This document shows positions 1 to 8,196 of a DNA stretch of 36,566 bases, piece by piece. The position numbers and the translations under genes are program-made. The DNA comes from an uncultured Clostridia bacterium (GTDB taxonomy: Bacteria > Bacillota > Clostridia > Christensenellales > CAG-917). The stretch spans positions 1 to 36,566 of the forward strand of contig CANPWB010000016.1 in the NCBI GenBank assembly GCA_947581925.1, given 5' to 3'. Numbering within the stretch: the first letter of the stretch is position 1; each line of letters starts with the position of its first letter. The notes below the pieces were generated by a model. That model made no database searches. It was given only the letters and a program-made list of their open reading frames with translations, and had not been told where the DNA came from.

Positions 1-5
1 CAATC

Positions 6-48
6 AAAAACGCGAGCGACGGCAAGTATTTGCCTAGCTCGCGTTTTT
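6..48. terminator. Bidirectional intrinsic terminator ending the phage head cassette
   Basis: The stem AAAAACGCGAGC pairs with GCTCGCGTTTTT, with an inner GGCAA/TTGCC helix, and there are T-runs on both strands. It lies about 105 bases past the stop of the last cassette gene on the minus strand. The flanks (CAATC on one side, AGCTTGGGGTGCAGGGG on the other) and the stem match the terminators behind the P-II operon (12243-12287), typA (30509-30551) and in the gap before recR (32150-32192). The phage-like operon therefore ends in a host-type terminator. Confidence 0.85.
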
Positions 49-153
49 AGCTTGGGGTGCAGGGGACGAAGTCCCTTGCCGGGGCGCGGGGTGGAACCCC
101 GCATGGGGCGACGAAGTCCCTTGCCGCGGTGTGGGCGCGTAGCCCACAATCAC
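49..153 (-). repeat. GC-rich mini-palindrome block between stop codon and terminator
   Basis: A run of short palindromes (GGGACGAAGTCCC, GGGGTGGAACCCC, GTGGGCGCGTAGCCCAC) separated by CTTGCCG-type linkers. The same block in the same orientation relative to the upstream gene lies behind the genes ending at 11339, 12350, 16670 and 30414, and also near 22430-22515, 27721-27845 and 35285-35395. Confidence 0.75.
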
Positions 154-1182
154 TCAAAAGATATACTGCGTATTGGAGCCGCTGCGGGAGCGGAGCTCTT
201 TTTTGAGCTGGTCGTAGTAGAGCCCGAGGTAGTAGCGCATATTTGGTGACGCCTCGAAAGCGGCGAGCGCGATGGACGGGTCGAGCGACATATAGAAATC
301 ATAGGCAATGTCGTAGCGTTTTGCGTAGTTTTTTTGTTTTTCGCCCTGATAGCCGTATTTTTCCTCTTGGCGTTGCTGTTCGAGTTCGCGCTGCTGTTTT
401 TTGTTTTCCTGTTCGGAGAGGTACTTATTGATATCCTGCTCCCTCTCGTAGGCAAATTTTGCTTGACGGTTTCTGATGTCGTCGTTGTACTTGTCCCACT
501 TTTGGACTTCCTTATTGCGCTCTTTTTTTAGCTCGTTTATCTGCTTTGTGAGATCGACGGCGGACTGCATATCCAGCTGTTCGAGGGCGCCGTTCAGCTC
601 TCTTTCGAGCGAGGAGAGCTTGTCGTCGAGGGCGGCTACGCTGTTTTGATAGCTCGCTTTTGCGGCGTCTCCCTCGCTCTGTTTTTGCGCGCTGAGCTCG
701 CCGAGCACGGAGGAGAGTATGCTGCCCCTCGATACGCCCTGTTTAAGCGCGCCGTCCTTTGCGTCCTCGCCCTTGGCGGCGTATTTGCTGTCAAGGGCGG
801 AATATTGTTCGTCGAGTTTGCGCTTTTTTTCCGCCTTGTCGTTTTCTACATCCGAGACGTCCGCGTCGTAGTCGTTTTGCAACTTTTTTTGTTTCGCCGC
901 TTTTTCCTCGTCGTTTACAGCTTTTGCGGCGCTCTCTATCTCCTCGTCCGTAGCCGCCTCGTACTCGTGTTCTCTCAACCCCGAATCGGAAGGAAAGAGT
1001 TTTTCGAGGTCGGGCTCCTCCTCTTTTATGCTGTCCTGATACTGTTTATCCAGCTCCTCAAGCTGTCCGACGATATCCTTTTCGCGCTCGAGCGCGTCGT
1101 TTATGCCCTGTCTTTTTTCCTCATCGCGCTGTTCTTTGGTCTTGAAAAGGTCCTTAAATTCATCCCATATAGATTTTGCCAT
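154..1182 (-). CDS. Coiled-coil phage structural protein (possible ejection or tail-associated protein)
   Basis: 342 residues, last gene of the head cassette. I chose the start at 1182 because AAAGGAG precedes it by 5 nt; the longer in-frame extension overlaps the 32-codon gene upstream. The protein is strongly charged and helical: acidic N-terminal region (about residues 1-95), then long Lys/Glu/Gln coiled-coil stretches (about 95-290), then a less charged C-terminal part rich in Tyr. A GVSRGSIL segment near residue 150 resembles the short conserved segment that I associate with coiled-coil structural proteins in Firmicutes phages. The position after the gp10-like stopper is where P22-type phages encode needle or internal ejection proteins, so one of those roles is plausible. 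No enzymatic motif is visible. The specific role is inference; that it is a phage virion-type protein is moderately supported by context. Confidence 0.6.
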   Translation of the reverse strand: MAKSIWDEFKDLFKTKEQRDEEKRQGINDALEREKDIVGQLEELDKQYQDSIKEEEPDLEKLFPSDSGLREHEYEAATDEEIESAAKAVNDEEKAAKQKKLQNDYDADVSDVENDKAEKKRKLDEQYSALDSKYAAKGEDAKDGALKQGVSRGSILSSVLGELSAQKQSEGDAAKASYQNSVAALDDKLSSLERELNGALEQLDMQSAVDLTKQINELKKERNKEVQKWDKYNDDIRNRQAKFAYEREQDINKYLSEQENKKQQRELEQQRQEEKYGYQGEKQKNYAKRYDIAYDFYMSLDPSIALAAFEASPNMRYYLGLYYDQLKKELRSRSGSNTQYIF

Positions 1183-1184
1183 GA

Positions 1185-1283
1185 TCACTCCTTTGGCGCC
1201 TCGAGGGCGTCCACTCTGGCTTTTAGCCATTGCACCGCCAATGCGAGGTCCTCGACCATAGCGGTAAGTTCGTTGATATCCAT
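1185..1283 (-). CDS. 32-residue ORF between stopper and coiled-coil genes
   Basis: A short ORF beginning MDINELTAMV and ending APKE. It starts 4 nt after a perfect AGGAGG and stops 2 bases before the start of the next gene, so it fits the tightly packed operon. The predicted peptide is amphipathic with a heptad-like pattern (L-x6-L-x6-V type) and would form a small helix or coiled coil. Its codons lie in a different frame from the extension of the downstream gene. It could be a small oligomerisation or regulatory peptide, or a remnant of a larger gene. Function unknown; the evidence for translation is the ribosome binding site and the packing. Confidence 0.55.
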   Translation of the reverse strand: MDINELTAMVEDLALAVQWLKARVDALEAPKE

Positions 1284-1303
1284 ACATCCTCCTGCCGCGC
1301 GCC

Positions 1304-2713
1304 TTAATCGGCGTGCACTTCTATCTCCATCGTTATGGGCGCGACGTACGCCTTTGCCTTGTCCGAGCTGAGCGTGAGCCCTATCTTGCGACCTTTCGCG
1401 TCCACAAAGAACCTTTGCACAAAATCGCTCGCCTTCACGTCGAAGGAAAACTCCTTGCCGTCCGCGATGACCGTGAGCGTCAGAGGCTCGTATGCTACGA
1501 CGCTCACGCGCCTCACCGTCTTTTGATTGGAGGTGCCGAGGGTAGACGGCTCGTACTTGTACTCTTTTTTGCTCGGTTTTCCCATAAACATGCCGCTTTC
1601 GGACATTATGCCGAGCTTGGCGGCCTTGTCCGCGTCCTTAAAGGACAGGTACACTCTCTCCATGCCTCCCGCTTTGACGGCGAGCATATTGGCCGCCTCA
1701 ACGCCCGTGACATACGAAAACGCGTCTTTTACGGGTTCGTATCTCACTATTCGCATGCCCTCCGAGCCTTTTAAGCGGCAGGACAGCCAATATATGCCGC
1801 CCTGATACGCCGCGCTCATGTCGTCCGTCTCCTCTATTTCGGGCAGGTTTGTCGCTATGCGGCGCACGTTGTAGCCGTCAAAATCGTACAGCTTGCCGCC
1901 CGCGATGAAGATCATCCTCCCGCCCGTAAACGCGATCGAGTGTTTATATATGCGCTCGGTATCCGCATACACGCGTTTCAGGGAGAACTCGCTCTGCTTA
2001 CCGAACGCGGTAAGCCTGAATATGCCGTACTCCCTGAAGATATACAGATATCCCAAAAAGGACATTACTTTGATTATGTCCCCGAAGTTGTCATCGAAGG
2101 CGATATAGCCCGCCTCTTCCGCGCTGACCTTCCAATTGAACGGGTCGTAATCGTCCGAAAACCACAGTTTGGGACGCGCGCCGTTCACGCCGCCGAACAG
2201 CCTCTCGGAGTGTATCTCGAAACATGAGAAGTGCGGCGCGCTCGCCGAGTACAGCGGGGTCATATCGTCGAGTATGAGCAGCGGCGTATCGTATGAGCAG
2301 AATAGTATCATATCGTTGTCGTTGAAGTTATAATTTATCGCCTGTACGTCCTTTCCCGTGAGTTTGAGGTTGGGCACCTTTTGCCACTCGCTCTCCTCAA
2401 ACAGTTTCAATGAGTACACCTCTTTGCTCGCCGCCTTCATAATAAGCCTGTCGTCGCGCGCTCCCTCCTTTGTAGAGTGTTTGTAGTAGTAGAGCCCCTC
2501 TATTTTTTCGGGCGCGTCTGCAATAGCCTTCTCGCTCGTCAAAAACGAGGCGGGGTCTATGCCGATATTTCCCGTGAGGCAGCCGTCTTCGAAAACGAAG
2601 TTGCGCGCGTCAGAGGCGTAGGCGGGATCGACGAGCTCCGAGGACGCGTTTGGTCCCATGCCCTTGAAACCGAATTGCACATTTCTCGTGCGCGTATGCG
2701 GAAATACCTTCAC
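1304..2713 (-). CDS. P22 gp10-like packaged-DNA stabilisation / stopper protein
   Basis: 469 residues. The start is a GTG at 2713 that overlaps the TGA of the adaptor gene (GTGA) and has GGGGAGG 8 nt upstream; an ATG at 2770 is the alternative but overlaps the previous gene by 61 bases. Repeating beta-rich blocks fit a beta-propeller-like fold. The segment ERLFGGVNGARPKLWFSD followed by YDPFNW (about residues 170-195) is characteristic of head-closure/tail-hub proteins of P22-like podoviruses. Such proteins plug the portal-adaptor channel after packaging. The neighbours are the gp4-like adaptor upstream and a coiled-coil protein downstream, the expected order. The assignment to the gp10/stopper family is by pattern and context and has not been tested by profile search. 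Confidence 0.65.
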   Translation of the reverse strand: MKVFPHTRTRNVQFGFKGMGPNASSELVDPAYASDARNFVFEDGCLTGNIGIDPASFLTSEKAIADAPEKIEGLYYYKHSTKEGARDDRLIMKAASKEVYSLKLFEESEWQKVPNLKLTGKDVQAINYNFNDNDMILFCSYDTPLLILDDMTPLYSASAPHFSCFEIHSERLFGGVNGARPKLWFSDDYDPFNWKVSAEEAGYIAFDDNFGDIIKVMSFLGYLYIFREYGIFRLTAFGKQSEFSLKRVYADTERIYKHSIAFTGGRMIFIAGGKLYDFDGYNVRRIATNLPEIEETDDMSAAYQGGIYWLSCRLKGSEGMRIVRYEPVKDAFSYVTGVEAANMLAVKAGGMERVYLSFKDADKAAKLGIMSESGMFMGKPSKKEYKYEPSTLGTSNQKTVRRVSVVAYEPLTLTVIADGKEFSFDVKASDFVQRFFVDAKGRKIGLTLSSDKAKAYVAPITMEIEVHAD

Positions 2714-3258
2714 TTCACCCACCTCCCCGCTTTGAGTTTGAGCTCCTTGCCTTTGTATTTGAGTTTCCAAAGCTTGTCTCTATAGGCGACGTCATAATTT
2801 TTTGCAAGCTCGTACGTGCCCGTAGCGAAATAGTATTGCGCGAGTATGCCGTCCGTGATGAGGTCGTCCGATACGCCGATGAAATTCACTTCCGTATCGA
2901 GGGTCAGCTCCGTTTCGGGCAGGTAGGTATAAACCACGGTCAGCTCGCCGCTCTCGGTGGTGTAGATATTCTCGGCGTCCGTCTGAAAATCCAGCCTTTT
3001 TGAATCTTTCAGGACGCTGATGGGATAAAGTATGTGTTTTGAAAGCGACGTCGCGCTCAGCTTTTTATCCTTGAAAGTCGCCTTTTCCCTTGTTTGCAGC
3101 GGGATATATTCCGCCAAAAGCTCCCTGTATACCGCCCCGAACGCATAGACGAGCGCCTGCTGCAAATTCTTTTCCCTGTCCGTAAGCAGCGATTTTCCCA
3201 CGAAGTCGTCCACATTCATCTTTGCGAGGCTTTTGCTTATCAAAAATTTAACGGTCAT
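2710..3258 (-). CDS. Head-tail adaptor protein (P22 gp4-like)
   Basis: 182 residues, ATG at 3258 with GGAGG upstream. The start overlaps the TGA of the previous gene by 4 nt, and its own stop overlaps the next gene. The mid section is beta-rich and the C-terminal helix region contains ILAQYYFATGTYELAKNYD, the type of helix seen in podoviral connectors that bind beneath the portal. Length is close to P22 gp4 (166 residues). It would join the portal ring to the gp10-like stopper. No lytic transglycosylase motif is evident, although gp4 of P22 has such activity. Call based on size, position and general pattern. Confidence 0.6.
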   Translation of the reverse strand: MTVKFLISKSLAKMNVDDFVGKSLLTDREKNLQQALVYAFGAVYRELLAEYIPLQTREKATFKDKKLSATSLSKHILYPISVLKDSKRLDFQTDAENIYTTESGELTVVYTYLPETELTLDTEVNFIGVSDDLITDGILAQYYFATGTYELAKNYDVAYRDKLWKLKYKGKELKLKAGRWVK

Positions 3259-3566
3259 AAAACATCCTCCACATTTGCCATAACTTTGTCGCGGACGGCG
3301 GCGAGGAGAGCGCGCTCCGTCTTTTCGTTTTGCGCCTCCAGCCTTTTGAAAAGCGCGTCCGCGTTCTCCAATCTCGTCTCTTTTACCAGCGACAGCGTCC
3401 TCTCATCCAGCCTGTTAAAGGGCACCGCTATTTGCAGTGCCCCTTCGGCGTGGATCTCGAAACGATGCTTTTCGAGGTTGCGATACACCTCGTATCTCGG
3501 GTCTATCTCCTTAAGCCTCGACGCTATGTCAAGCACATCGCCCGTAATTTTCCTCAGCGCGTTCAT
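3255..3566 (-). CDS. Conserved 103-residue phage protein downstream of capsid
   Basis: Starts at ATG 3566, overlapping the capsid stop (TGATG), and ends overlapping the adaptor start, so it is translationally coupled on both sides. The protein begins MNALRKITGD and has a short beta part with RYEVYRNLEKHRFEIH, then PFNRLDERTLSLVKETRLEN and a helical tail. The PF-x2-LD-x-RTL-x5-TR-x-EN signature is familiar from small proteins in structural operons of Firmicutes phages, where function is unknown; it may act in head completion. The long upstream in-frame extension that covers the capsid C-terminus is not real. Confidence 0.7.
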   Translation of the reverse strand: MNALRKITGDVLDIASRLKEIDPRYEVYRNLEKHRFEIHAEGALQIAVPFNRLDERTLSLVKETRLENADALFKRLEAQNEKTERALLAAVRDKVMANVEDVL

Positions 3567-4939
3567 CAGATGTACACCGCCTCTATCGTCATATCTTTTG
3601 TGACAGGGGTGGAGAAGTCGTAGGTATGACCGTTGTATTGCCATTCGTAGAATGAGTAGGAGAGCTTTACGGGGTTTGTGGGCTTTGTCGCCGCTCTTCC
3701 CGGGGAGACGATCTGCGGATTGATGTACGAGCCGCCCTGCGAGTCGAAGGACACGATGTAGTGGTCGGGGACATTCGTTCCGTTGAAGGTGAGTTTTGCC
3801 TGTCCTATGGGGCGGTCGCAGAGGAGATCCGCATACTTGACGAGGGTAGCGCTGTAGCACGCCTTTGTCGCGTTTTGCCTCAAAACGCTGCCGCCGTCGC
3901 CTTCGAGCCATCTCCAATCGCAAAGCTGGTGCAGCTTGAAGTCGTCTGTGTTGAGCAAGTACACGTCGTTTTCGGGCACGAATCTGTCCACAATGAAGGG
4001 TATGCCGTTGTAGCTCAGCGCCTTATATCCGCCGTCAAGCTGCATATAGTCCATATTCATGCGAATGCCCTTGATGAACTCTATATACTGCTTGCGGGTG
4101 TTGTAGGAGCCGACTATCATGTTGATGTTGCCGCCCGACGCCTGCTCCACAAAGTCTATCGCGTCCTGCATTGCGGACGTGGTGAGCGCGCCCTCGGAAG
4201 TCAGCGTGTAGGGATTGAGGAAGGGATAATCCGTCCTCGAAAGCCCGTAGAGAGACGCGGACTTGTTGAATATAGCGCCGAGGCCCGTGAGCTCTCTGTC
4301 CTTTGAGCCCTGCACATACAGTTTGTAGTTCTCCCCGCGCTTTTCGCCCGCCGCTTTGGAAAGCTTGACGACCTTTTTCTCCCTGTCTATGGAGACTATA
4401 CGTGCGCCCGCGACGTCCACGCTGTCCTCGGGAGAGTAGAGGTCTACGCTCATTCCCTCTTCGAGGTTGATGAGGCTGTCTACAGTTATGCAGTTATTGC
4501 CGTCGCCCACGTTCTCCACCGTCTTTGCCAAGACGCCGCTGCCGTCCCCGAACAGCATTCTGCCAAGGTTGAATTTGCTCGCCTTGAGCAATCCCTCCAT
4601 TTCGGCGTTGAGCAAGTTCACAAACGCGCCCGCGCTGTTTTGGGAGGCGCGTATCGCCTTGTCGGAGATCTCTATCCTGCCAAACAGGTTTTTGAGCCCC
4701 AGGGTGAATTGCGCATAGTTGTTCGCGCCCGTGAGAGGAAGGTCTCCCGCCTCGTCGCCGGAGCCTACGCCTCCGTTGAGTCCATATGTGGCAAGTTTTT
4801 TGATTTCCTTACCCCATACGTCATTTTGAGTCTGCTCTATCTTTGCGAGCAGGGGGTTTACGCCGACGTTGAGCTGCTCCGCTACAACGCCCAGATAAAA
4901 TGTTTTCAGTGCTTTATCCGCACTTTCGATGGTTACCAT
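3566..4939 (-). CDS. Major capsid protein (HK97-fold type) with C-terminal InlB/Flg_new-like domain
   Basis: 457 residues, ATG at 4939 with AAGGAG 6-7 nt upstream. Residues 1 to about 385 look like a P22/HK97-type coat protein: an N-terminal helix, LFGRIEISDKAIRAS (E-loop/spine region), a peripheral insertion (about 140-215), and the helical P-domain AMQDAIDFVEQASGG followed by the A-domain segment KALSYNGIPFIVD. Residues 394-457 form a separate domain with SFDSQGGSYI, KPTNPVKLSYSFYEWQYNG and a DFSTPVT turn, the pattern of the Listeria-Bacteroides (InlB B-repeat/Flg_new) fold. Fused to a coat protein this would probably display on the shell as a decoration. Flanked by scaffold upstream and a small head protein downstream. 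Confidence 0.8.
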   Translation of the reverse strand: MVTIESADKALKTFYLGVVAEQLNVGVNPLLAKIEQTQNDVWGKEIKKLATYGLNGGVGSGDEAGDLPLTGANNYAQFTLGLKNLFGRIEISDKAIRASQNSAGAFVNLLNAEMEGLLKASKFNLGRMLFGDGSGVLAKTVENVGDGNNCITVDSLINLEEGMSVDLYSPEDSVDVAGARIVSIDREKKVVKLSKAAGEKRGENYKLYVQGSKDRELTGLGAIFNKSASLYGLSRTDYPFLNPYTLTSEGALTTSAMQDAIDFVEQASGGNINMIVGSYNTRKQYIEFIKGIRMNMDYMQLDGGYKALSYNGIPFIVDRFVPENDVYLLNTDDFKLHQLCDWRWLEGDGGSVLRQNATKACYSATLVKYADLLCDRPIGQAKLTFNGTNVPDHYIVSFDSQGGSYINPQIVSPGRAATKPTNPVKLSYSFYEWQYNGHTYDFSTPVTKDMTIEAVYI

Positions 4940-4951
4940 AGCATTCTCCTT

Positions 4952-5647
4952 TTATTTATTTTCTCTCAGCAGCATATCGCCCGCTTCCCTCACCGAGCGC
5001 GGTTTCATAGACGGAGCGGCGGAGCATTGTCCGCCACGCGGCAGCGTGAGCGGGGGCTCGCCGTCTTGCACCTCTCGGATATAGTTTTCGATGACCGCCT
5101 CTTTCACCGCGTCCGACGATAGGACGTAGTCCTTCAAAAATTGTCCGTCCGACATAAGTTGCTCCGGGGTGCGATAGCACTTGACAAGCGCTCTCACGAG
5201 AGCTTTGTCAAAGCAATCCCTCCCCTCTTTGAGCGTGGGGTCGAGGACTATCTCCTGCGCCATTTCTCGCGCGAGCGCCTTCGCGGACGGGGTCTTTTCA
5301 AAAAACTTGTCCGCCGCGTCCCTCCATTCATCCTCGCTCGCGTAGGGCGCCGCGCCTCTCTCAAGCTCCTTCAGGCGCTGAGATCTGCGCGTAAACTCCT
5401 TTTCCAGCTCGACGTAAGCTTTGAGCAATTCTTCCGGGTTTTTGAACTTTCCAATCGGGCTTTCGCCTTGGGTTTTATCGCTTTCTTTTTGATTTCCTTC
5501 TTCCGCATTATTTTGCATATCCGATGTTTTATCGTCGGTTTTTGTATCTGTAAAGTCCTCGTTTTGCGAATTTTGCTCGTCCTCGCTCAACGTCTTTTCG
5601 ACGATGAGGCTTGCCTCTTTGTCAAATTTGAAGTCCTTCTCGTCCAT
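4952..5647 (-). CDS. Phage scaffolding protein
   Basis: 231 residues, start at 5647 chosen because AGGAGG lies 5-6 nt upstream; it overlaps the portal 3' end by 26 nt. The N-terminal 75 residues are acidic and disordered (Asp, Glu, Asn, Thr). They are followed by KFKNPEELLKAYVELEKEF and a coiled-coil stretch, a motif typical of scaffold proteins that carry the G-x-F-x-N/D-P-E-x-LLKAY box. The C-terminal region is basic and helical (SMKPRSVREAGDMLL), fitting a capsid-binding tail. It lies directly before the coat gene with a 12-base gap, the canonical portal-scaffold-coat order. Confidence 0.75.
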   Translation of the reverse strand: MDEKDFKFDKEASLIVEKTLSEDEQNSQNEDFTDTKTDDKTSDMQNNAEEGNQKESDKTQGESPIGKFKNPEELLKAYVELEKEFTRRSQRLKELERGAAPYASEDEWRDAADKFFEKTPSAKALAREMAQEIVLDPTLKEGRDCFDKALVRALVKCYRTPEQLMSDGQFLKDYVLSSDAVKEAVIENYIREVQDGEPPLTLPRGGQCSAAPSMKPRSVREAGDMLLRENK

Positions 5648-7517
5648 TCTCTTCCTCCTCGAATCTTTGACGCATTGCGTCCTCGCTCGCGCCAAGTCCT
5701 TCGAGCTGTCTGTGCAGCGCGATATGGCGCGTCACTCTGTCATGCATAGCCTTGTCCTTTTCGCACCTCGTTGACACGCAAAGTTTGATATGCTCCGCGA
5801 TGTGCAACCTGTGGTCGTCATACACGTCCGCGTCTACGTCTCCCCTCTCAAGCTCGAGGTTTTCGCGGCGCGCCTTTTTGACATGCAACTCGTCGCTGCT
5901 CCTCGCGTCCTCCCAATTGCCGAATCCGAGTATGTCAAACACCTTGGTCTTTGTCTCTGTGGACAGCTTGCCGTCCTCTCCCGCTAGCAGGCCGAGTTTT
6001 AAGAGGTCGTACACCATAGCGCGCCTTGCGGACAGCGTATCCTCGATCTCGCTCACCGTGTCGAAAACTATGTCCTCGCTGTCTATGTTGCGCGCGCTGA
6101 ACGAGGCAATTTCAACCTCGCCGTTTTCGCCCGTGATACGCTTCACCCTCGTCGTGCGGGCGAACTGTCTGTACAGGCGGAGCACCTGCTTGCTCACCCT
6201 GCGGACGCATTCCCTCAAACTGTCCGCGGTCAGGGATATACGGGTGTCGTCCTGCTCGAGCAGCAGGGATATAGCCACGCCCGACGACACGTTTGCGGGC
6301 ACCTGCGAATATGTTGTCACCTCGCTCACGCCGCTTATCATCACAAATTCGTTGAGCAGCCGCTCTTCCTCTCTCGCAAACTCGGCGGGTATGGAGCCCG
6401 TGTTCATCATAATTGGCGGAGTGCTGCCCTGCCTGTACACGAGTATTTTCCCCGGCGGCAGCCCCTCTTCCTCAAGAGAGTCCGTATCCACGGAGCCGTC
6501 CTCCACCGCGAGCACGCCGACGGCGAGGCGGTTCATATATTCATGTTTTCTGTTTTTGACCGCGTTGTATGCCCTCTGCACGGGGATAATACGCTCCACC
6601 ACGCATGAGCCGAAGAAGTTGTTGAGGCTGTCAAGCGAGGTCTGCCTCGCAAACGGGTATGTCCTTGCGCCGTCCTCGCCGTTGATATAGGGCAGGTCTC
6701 CGTCGAAGATGAGCGCGTCGCCCGCGACTATGCTCAGCCTGCCGTTGGGGCGCGCCTTCGTCGGCTTTTCATAGCGCTCTATGACTATGACGCCGTCCTT
6801 CTTCTTTTCGCGTATGAGTTTGGGCAGCATTGCGTTGTAGCCTATGCCGCCTATGCTTTCCGTGCCGCCGAAGGAGAATATGCTCACCTCTTCGCCCTTG
6901 ACGCGCTTGCCCCACATATGCTCCACTTCCGCCTCGGACAGCACCTTTGCGTGTATTATGGATGTCTGCGCCTCTATGTCGGTGACGGCGATGTCCGCGG
7001 GAAAGATCTCAAACGGCGGGCACAGCGCTATGCCGACCTCGCCCTCGTGCACCTTGCCCTTGCCGTCTATCGCCTTGCCCTTCAACGGATCCCACGTCAC
7101 CTTGAAAAACGCGCTGCCCGTGATCTCGCTCCAGCAATTCGCGAGGGAGAGTTGCGCGGAAAAGTCGTTTTCCTTGCATACTGCGTCTATAAGTTTCGTC
7201 GCGAGCGAGGCGGACGCCACGTCGTCGTCATCGGGCGTAGCGGGTCTCACCGTAGCCCTCGCTTTTACCCGCGAAAGCTTTGCGAGGCGGGTCTCCAAAA
7301 TGGGCGCCACGTGGTTGAACACCTCGCGCTGCTGCCAGAAGTACTGTTTGCCCTCCTCCTCTATATCTCCCGCGGGAGATATCTGCGAAAATTGGTTGCC
7401 CGCGACGAAATCCATATTCAGCCGCCAATTCAGCTCTATGGGTCTGCGGGCTTCCTGTCTCCTCACAAAGTCCTGCCGTATTTCCGCGACAAGACGTGCG
7501 TCGTCGTCAATTGCCAT
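5622..7517 (-). CDS. Portal protein (P22-like)
   Basis: 631 residues, ATG at 7517 with AAAGGAG 6 nt upstream. The N-terminal part (RRPIELNWRLNMDFVAGNQ, then REVFNHVAPILETRLAKLS) and the block with ANCWSEITGSAFFKV match portals of P22-like podoviruses, as does LEQDDTRISLTADSLR in the crown/clip region. The C-terminal part is helical and charged. It would form the dodecameric DNA-entry ring at one capsid vertex and bind terminase during packaging. The gene is separated from the terminase pair by about 0.6 kb of host repeats but has its own promoter candidate. The frame is fully open. Confidence 0.85.
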   Translation of the reverse strand: MAIDDDARLVAEIRQDFVRRQEARRPIELNWRLNMDFVAGNQFSQISPAGDIEEEGKQYFWQQREVFNHVAPILETRLAKLSRVKARATVRPATPDDDDVASASLATKLIDAVCKENDFSAQLSLANCWSEITGSAFFKVTWDPLKGKAIDGKGKVHEGEVGIALCPPFEIFPADIAVTDIEAQTSIIHAKVLSEAEVEHMWGKRVKGEEVSIFSFGGTESIGGIGYNAMLPKLIREKKKDGVIVIERYEKPTKARPNGRLSIVAGDALIFDGDLPYINGEDGARTYPFARQTSLDSLNNFFGSCVVERIIPVQRAYNAVKNRKHEYMNRLAVGVLAVEDGSVDTDSLEEEGLPPGKILVYRQGSTPPIMMNTGSIPAEFAREEERLLNEFVMISGVSEVTTYSQVPANVSSGVAISLLLEQDDTRISLTADSLRECVRRVSKQVLRLYRQFARTTRVKRITGENGEVEIASFSARNIDSEDIVFDTVSEIEDTLSARRAMVYDLLKLGLLAGEDGKLSTETKTKVFDILGFGNWEDARSSDELHVKKARRENLELERGDVDADVYDDHRLHIAEHIKLCVSTRCEKDKAMHDRVTRHIALHRQLEGLGASEDAMRQRFEEEENGREGLQI

Positions 7518-7552
7518 TTTTATCTCCTTTTTTGCGCGTTTTCTCCGCGCTA

Positions 7553-7582
7553 TTTATATCTTTTTTCCACCCCATATTGCAA
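7553..7582 (-). promoter_or_regulatory. Candidate promoter for the portal operon
   Basis: On the minus strand TTGCAA (7582-7577) and TATAAA (7558-7553) are 18 bp apart, about 35 bases before the portal start. It sits between the repeat-filled gap and the portal gene, so the second half of the head cassette can be transcribed without the terminase promoter. Confidence 0.5.
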
Positions 7583-7589
7583 AAACAAA

Positions 7590-8196
7590 TGGAATGACAT
7601 ACTGTCATGTTGAGCCTGTCGCCTCTTTGTAGCGAACGCTCGAATTGCACCGGGGGATTCCTCGACTTTTTACCCCACGAAATCATTGCGTAATTTCGTG
7701 GGGACCCCTTATCGCTCGGAATGACATTATATACACTGTCATGTTGAGCGAAGTCGAAACATCCCCATTGTAGAGGGAACACCTCTTTACTTGGGGATTC
7801 CTCGACTGAGCTCGGAATGACAGTGTGATATTGGGAAATTCCTCGACGCTTTCCCTCGAAAAATTACGCAGTTATTTTTCGGGAATCCCCATGTCATTGG
7901 GAATGACACGTTATAAAACGACTCGCATTTTAGCTGTAACCAGCGGGCGTAGCCCGCGTTCCCAAGCGCAAAAAATAGCAAGCTATGAGCATTTCTGCTT
8001 TCAAAGTCTAGCTTCTTGAGAATGCAGAATTGCGAAGCGTTGATTGTTTACGCGCGGAGTAGCGATAAAATTGCGGTGTGCCCATATCGCGCTTTGTCAA
8101 TAAAGCCGTGGGCACTGAGCAATTTTGAGCGTGTCATGTTGAGCCTGTCGAAACATCCCCTTTATCCGAGCGGGCAACAACATCTCTGTCTGAAAT
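7590..8196. repeat. Host repeat cluster inside the phage head cassette
   Basis: The 616-base gap between the small-terminase-like gene and the portal gene holds no ORF I would defend. It contains several copies of the TGTCA...TCCCC hairpin family (7653-7726, 7737-7766, 7793-7822, 7833-7909, 8132-8160, plus a truncated one near 7604). It also contains two CCCC...GGGG hairpins nested in the loops of two of them (7673-7708 and 7853-7883), a GCGGGC/GCCCGC module (about 7950-7990), the TTGCGGTGTG...GGGCACTGAGCAA module (about 8070-8120), and decamer-like sites at 8163 and 8187. The same modules fill gaps between ordinary host genes elsewhere in the window. Confidence 0.85.

Noticed and set aside
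49-249. Peptide-like frames through the mini-palindrome blocks (for example Gly/Arg-rich stretches with RSPLPG)
   Set aside because: The same translations recur wherever the repeat occurs and end or begin inside terminators, so they are products of the repeat and not genes.
3567-3923. N-terminal extension of the 103-residue phage protein across the capsid gene
   Set aside because: It overlaps the capsid coding region, is Arg/His-rich low-quality sequence, and a coupled TGATG start explains the gene.
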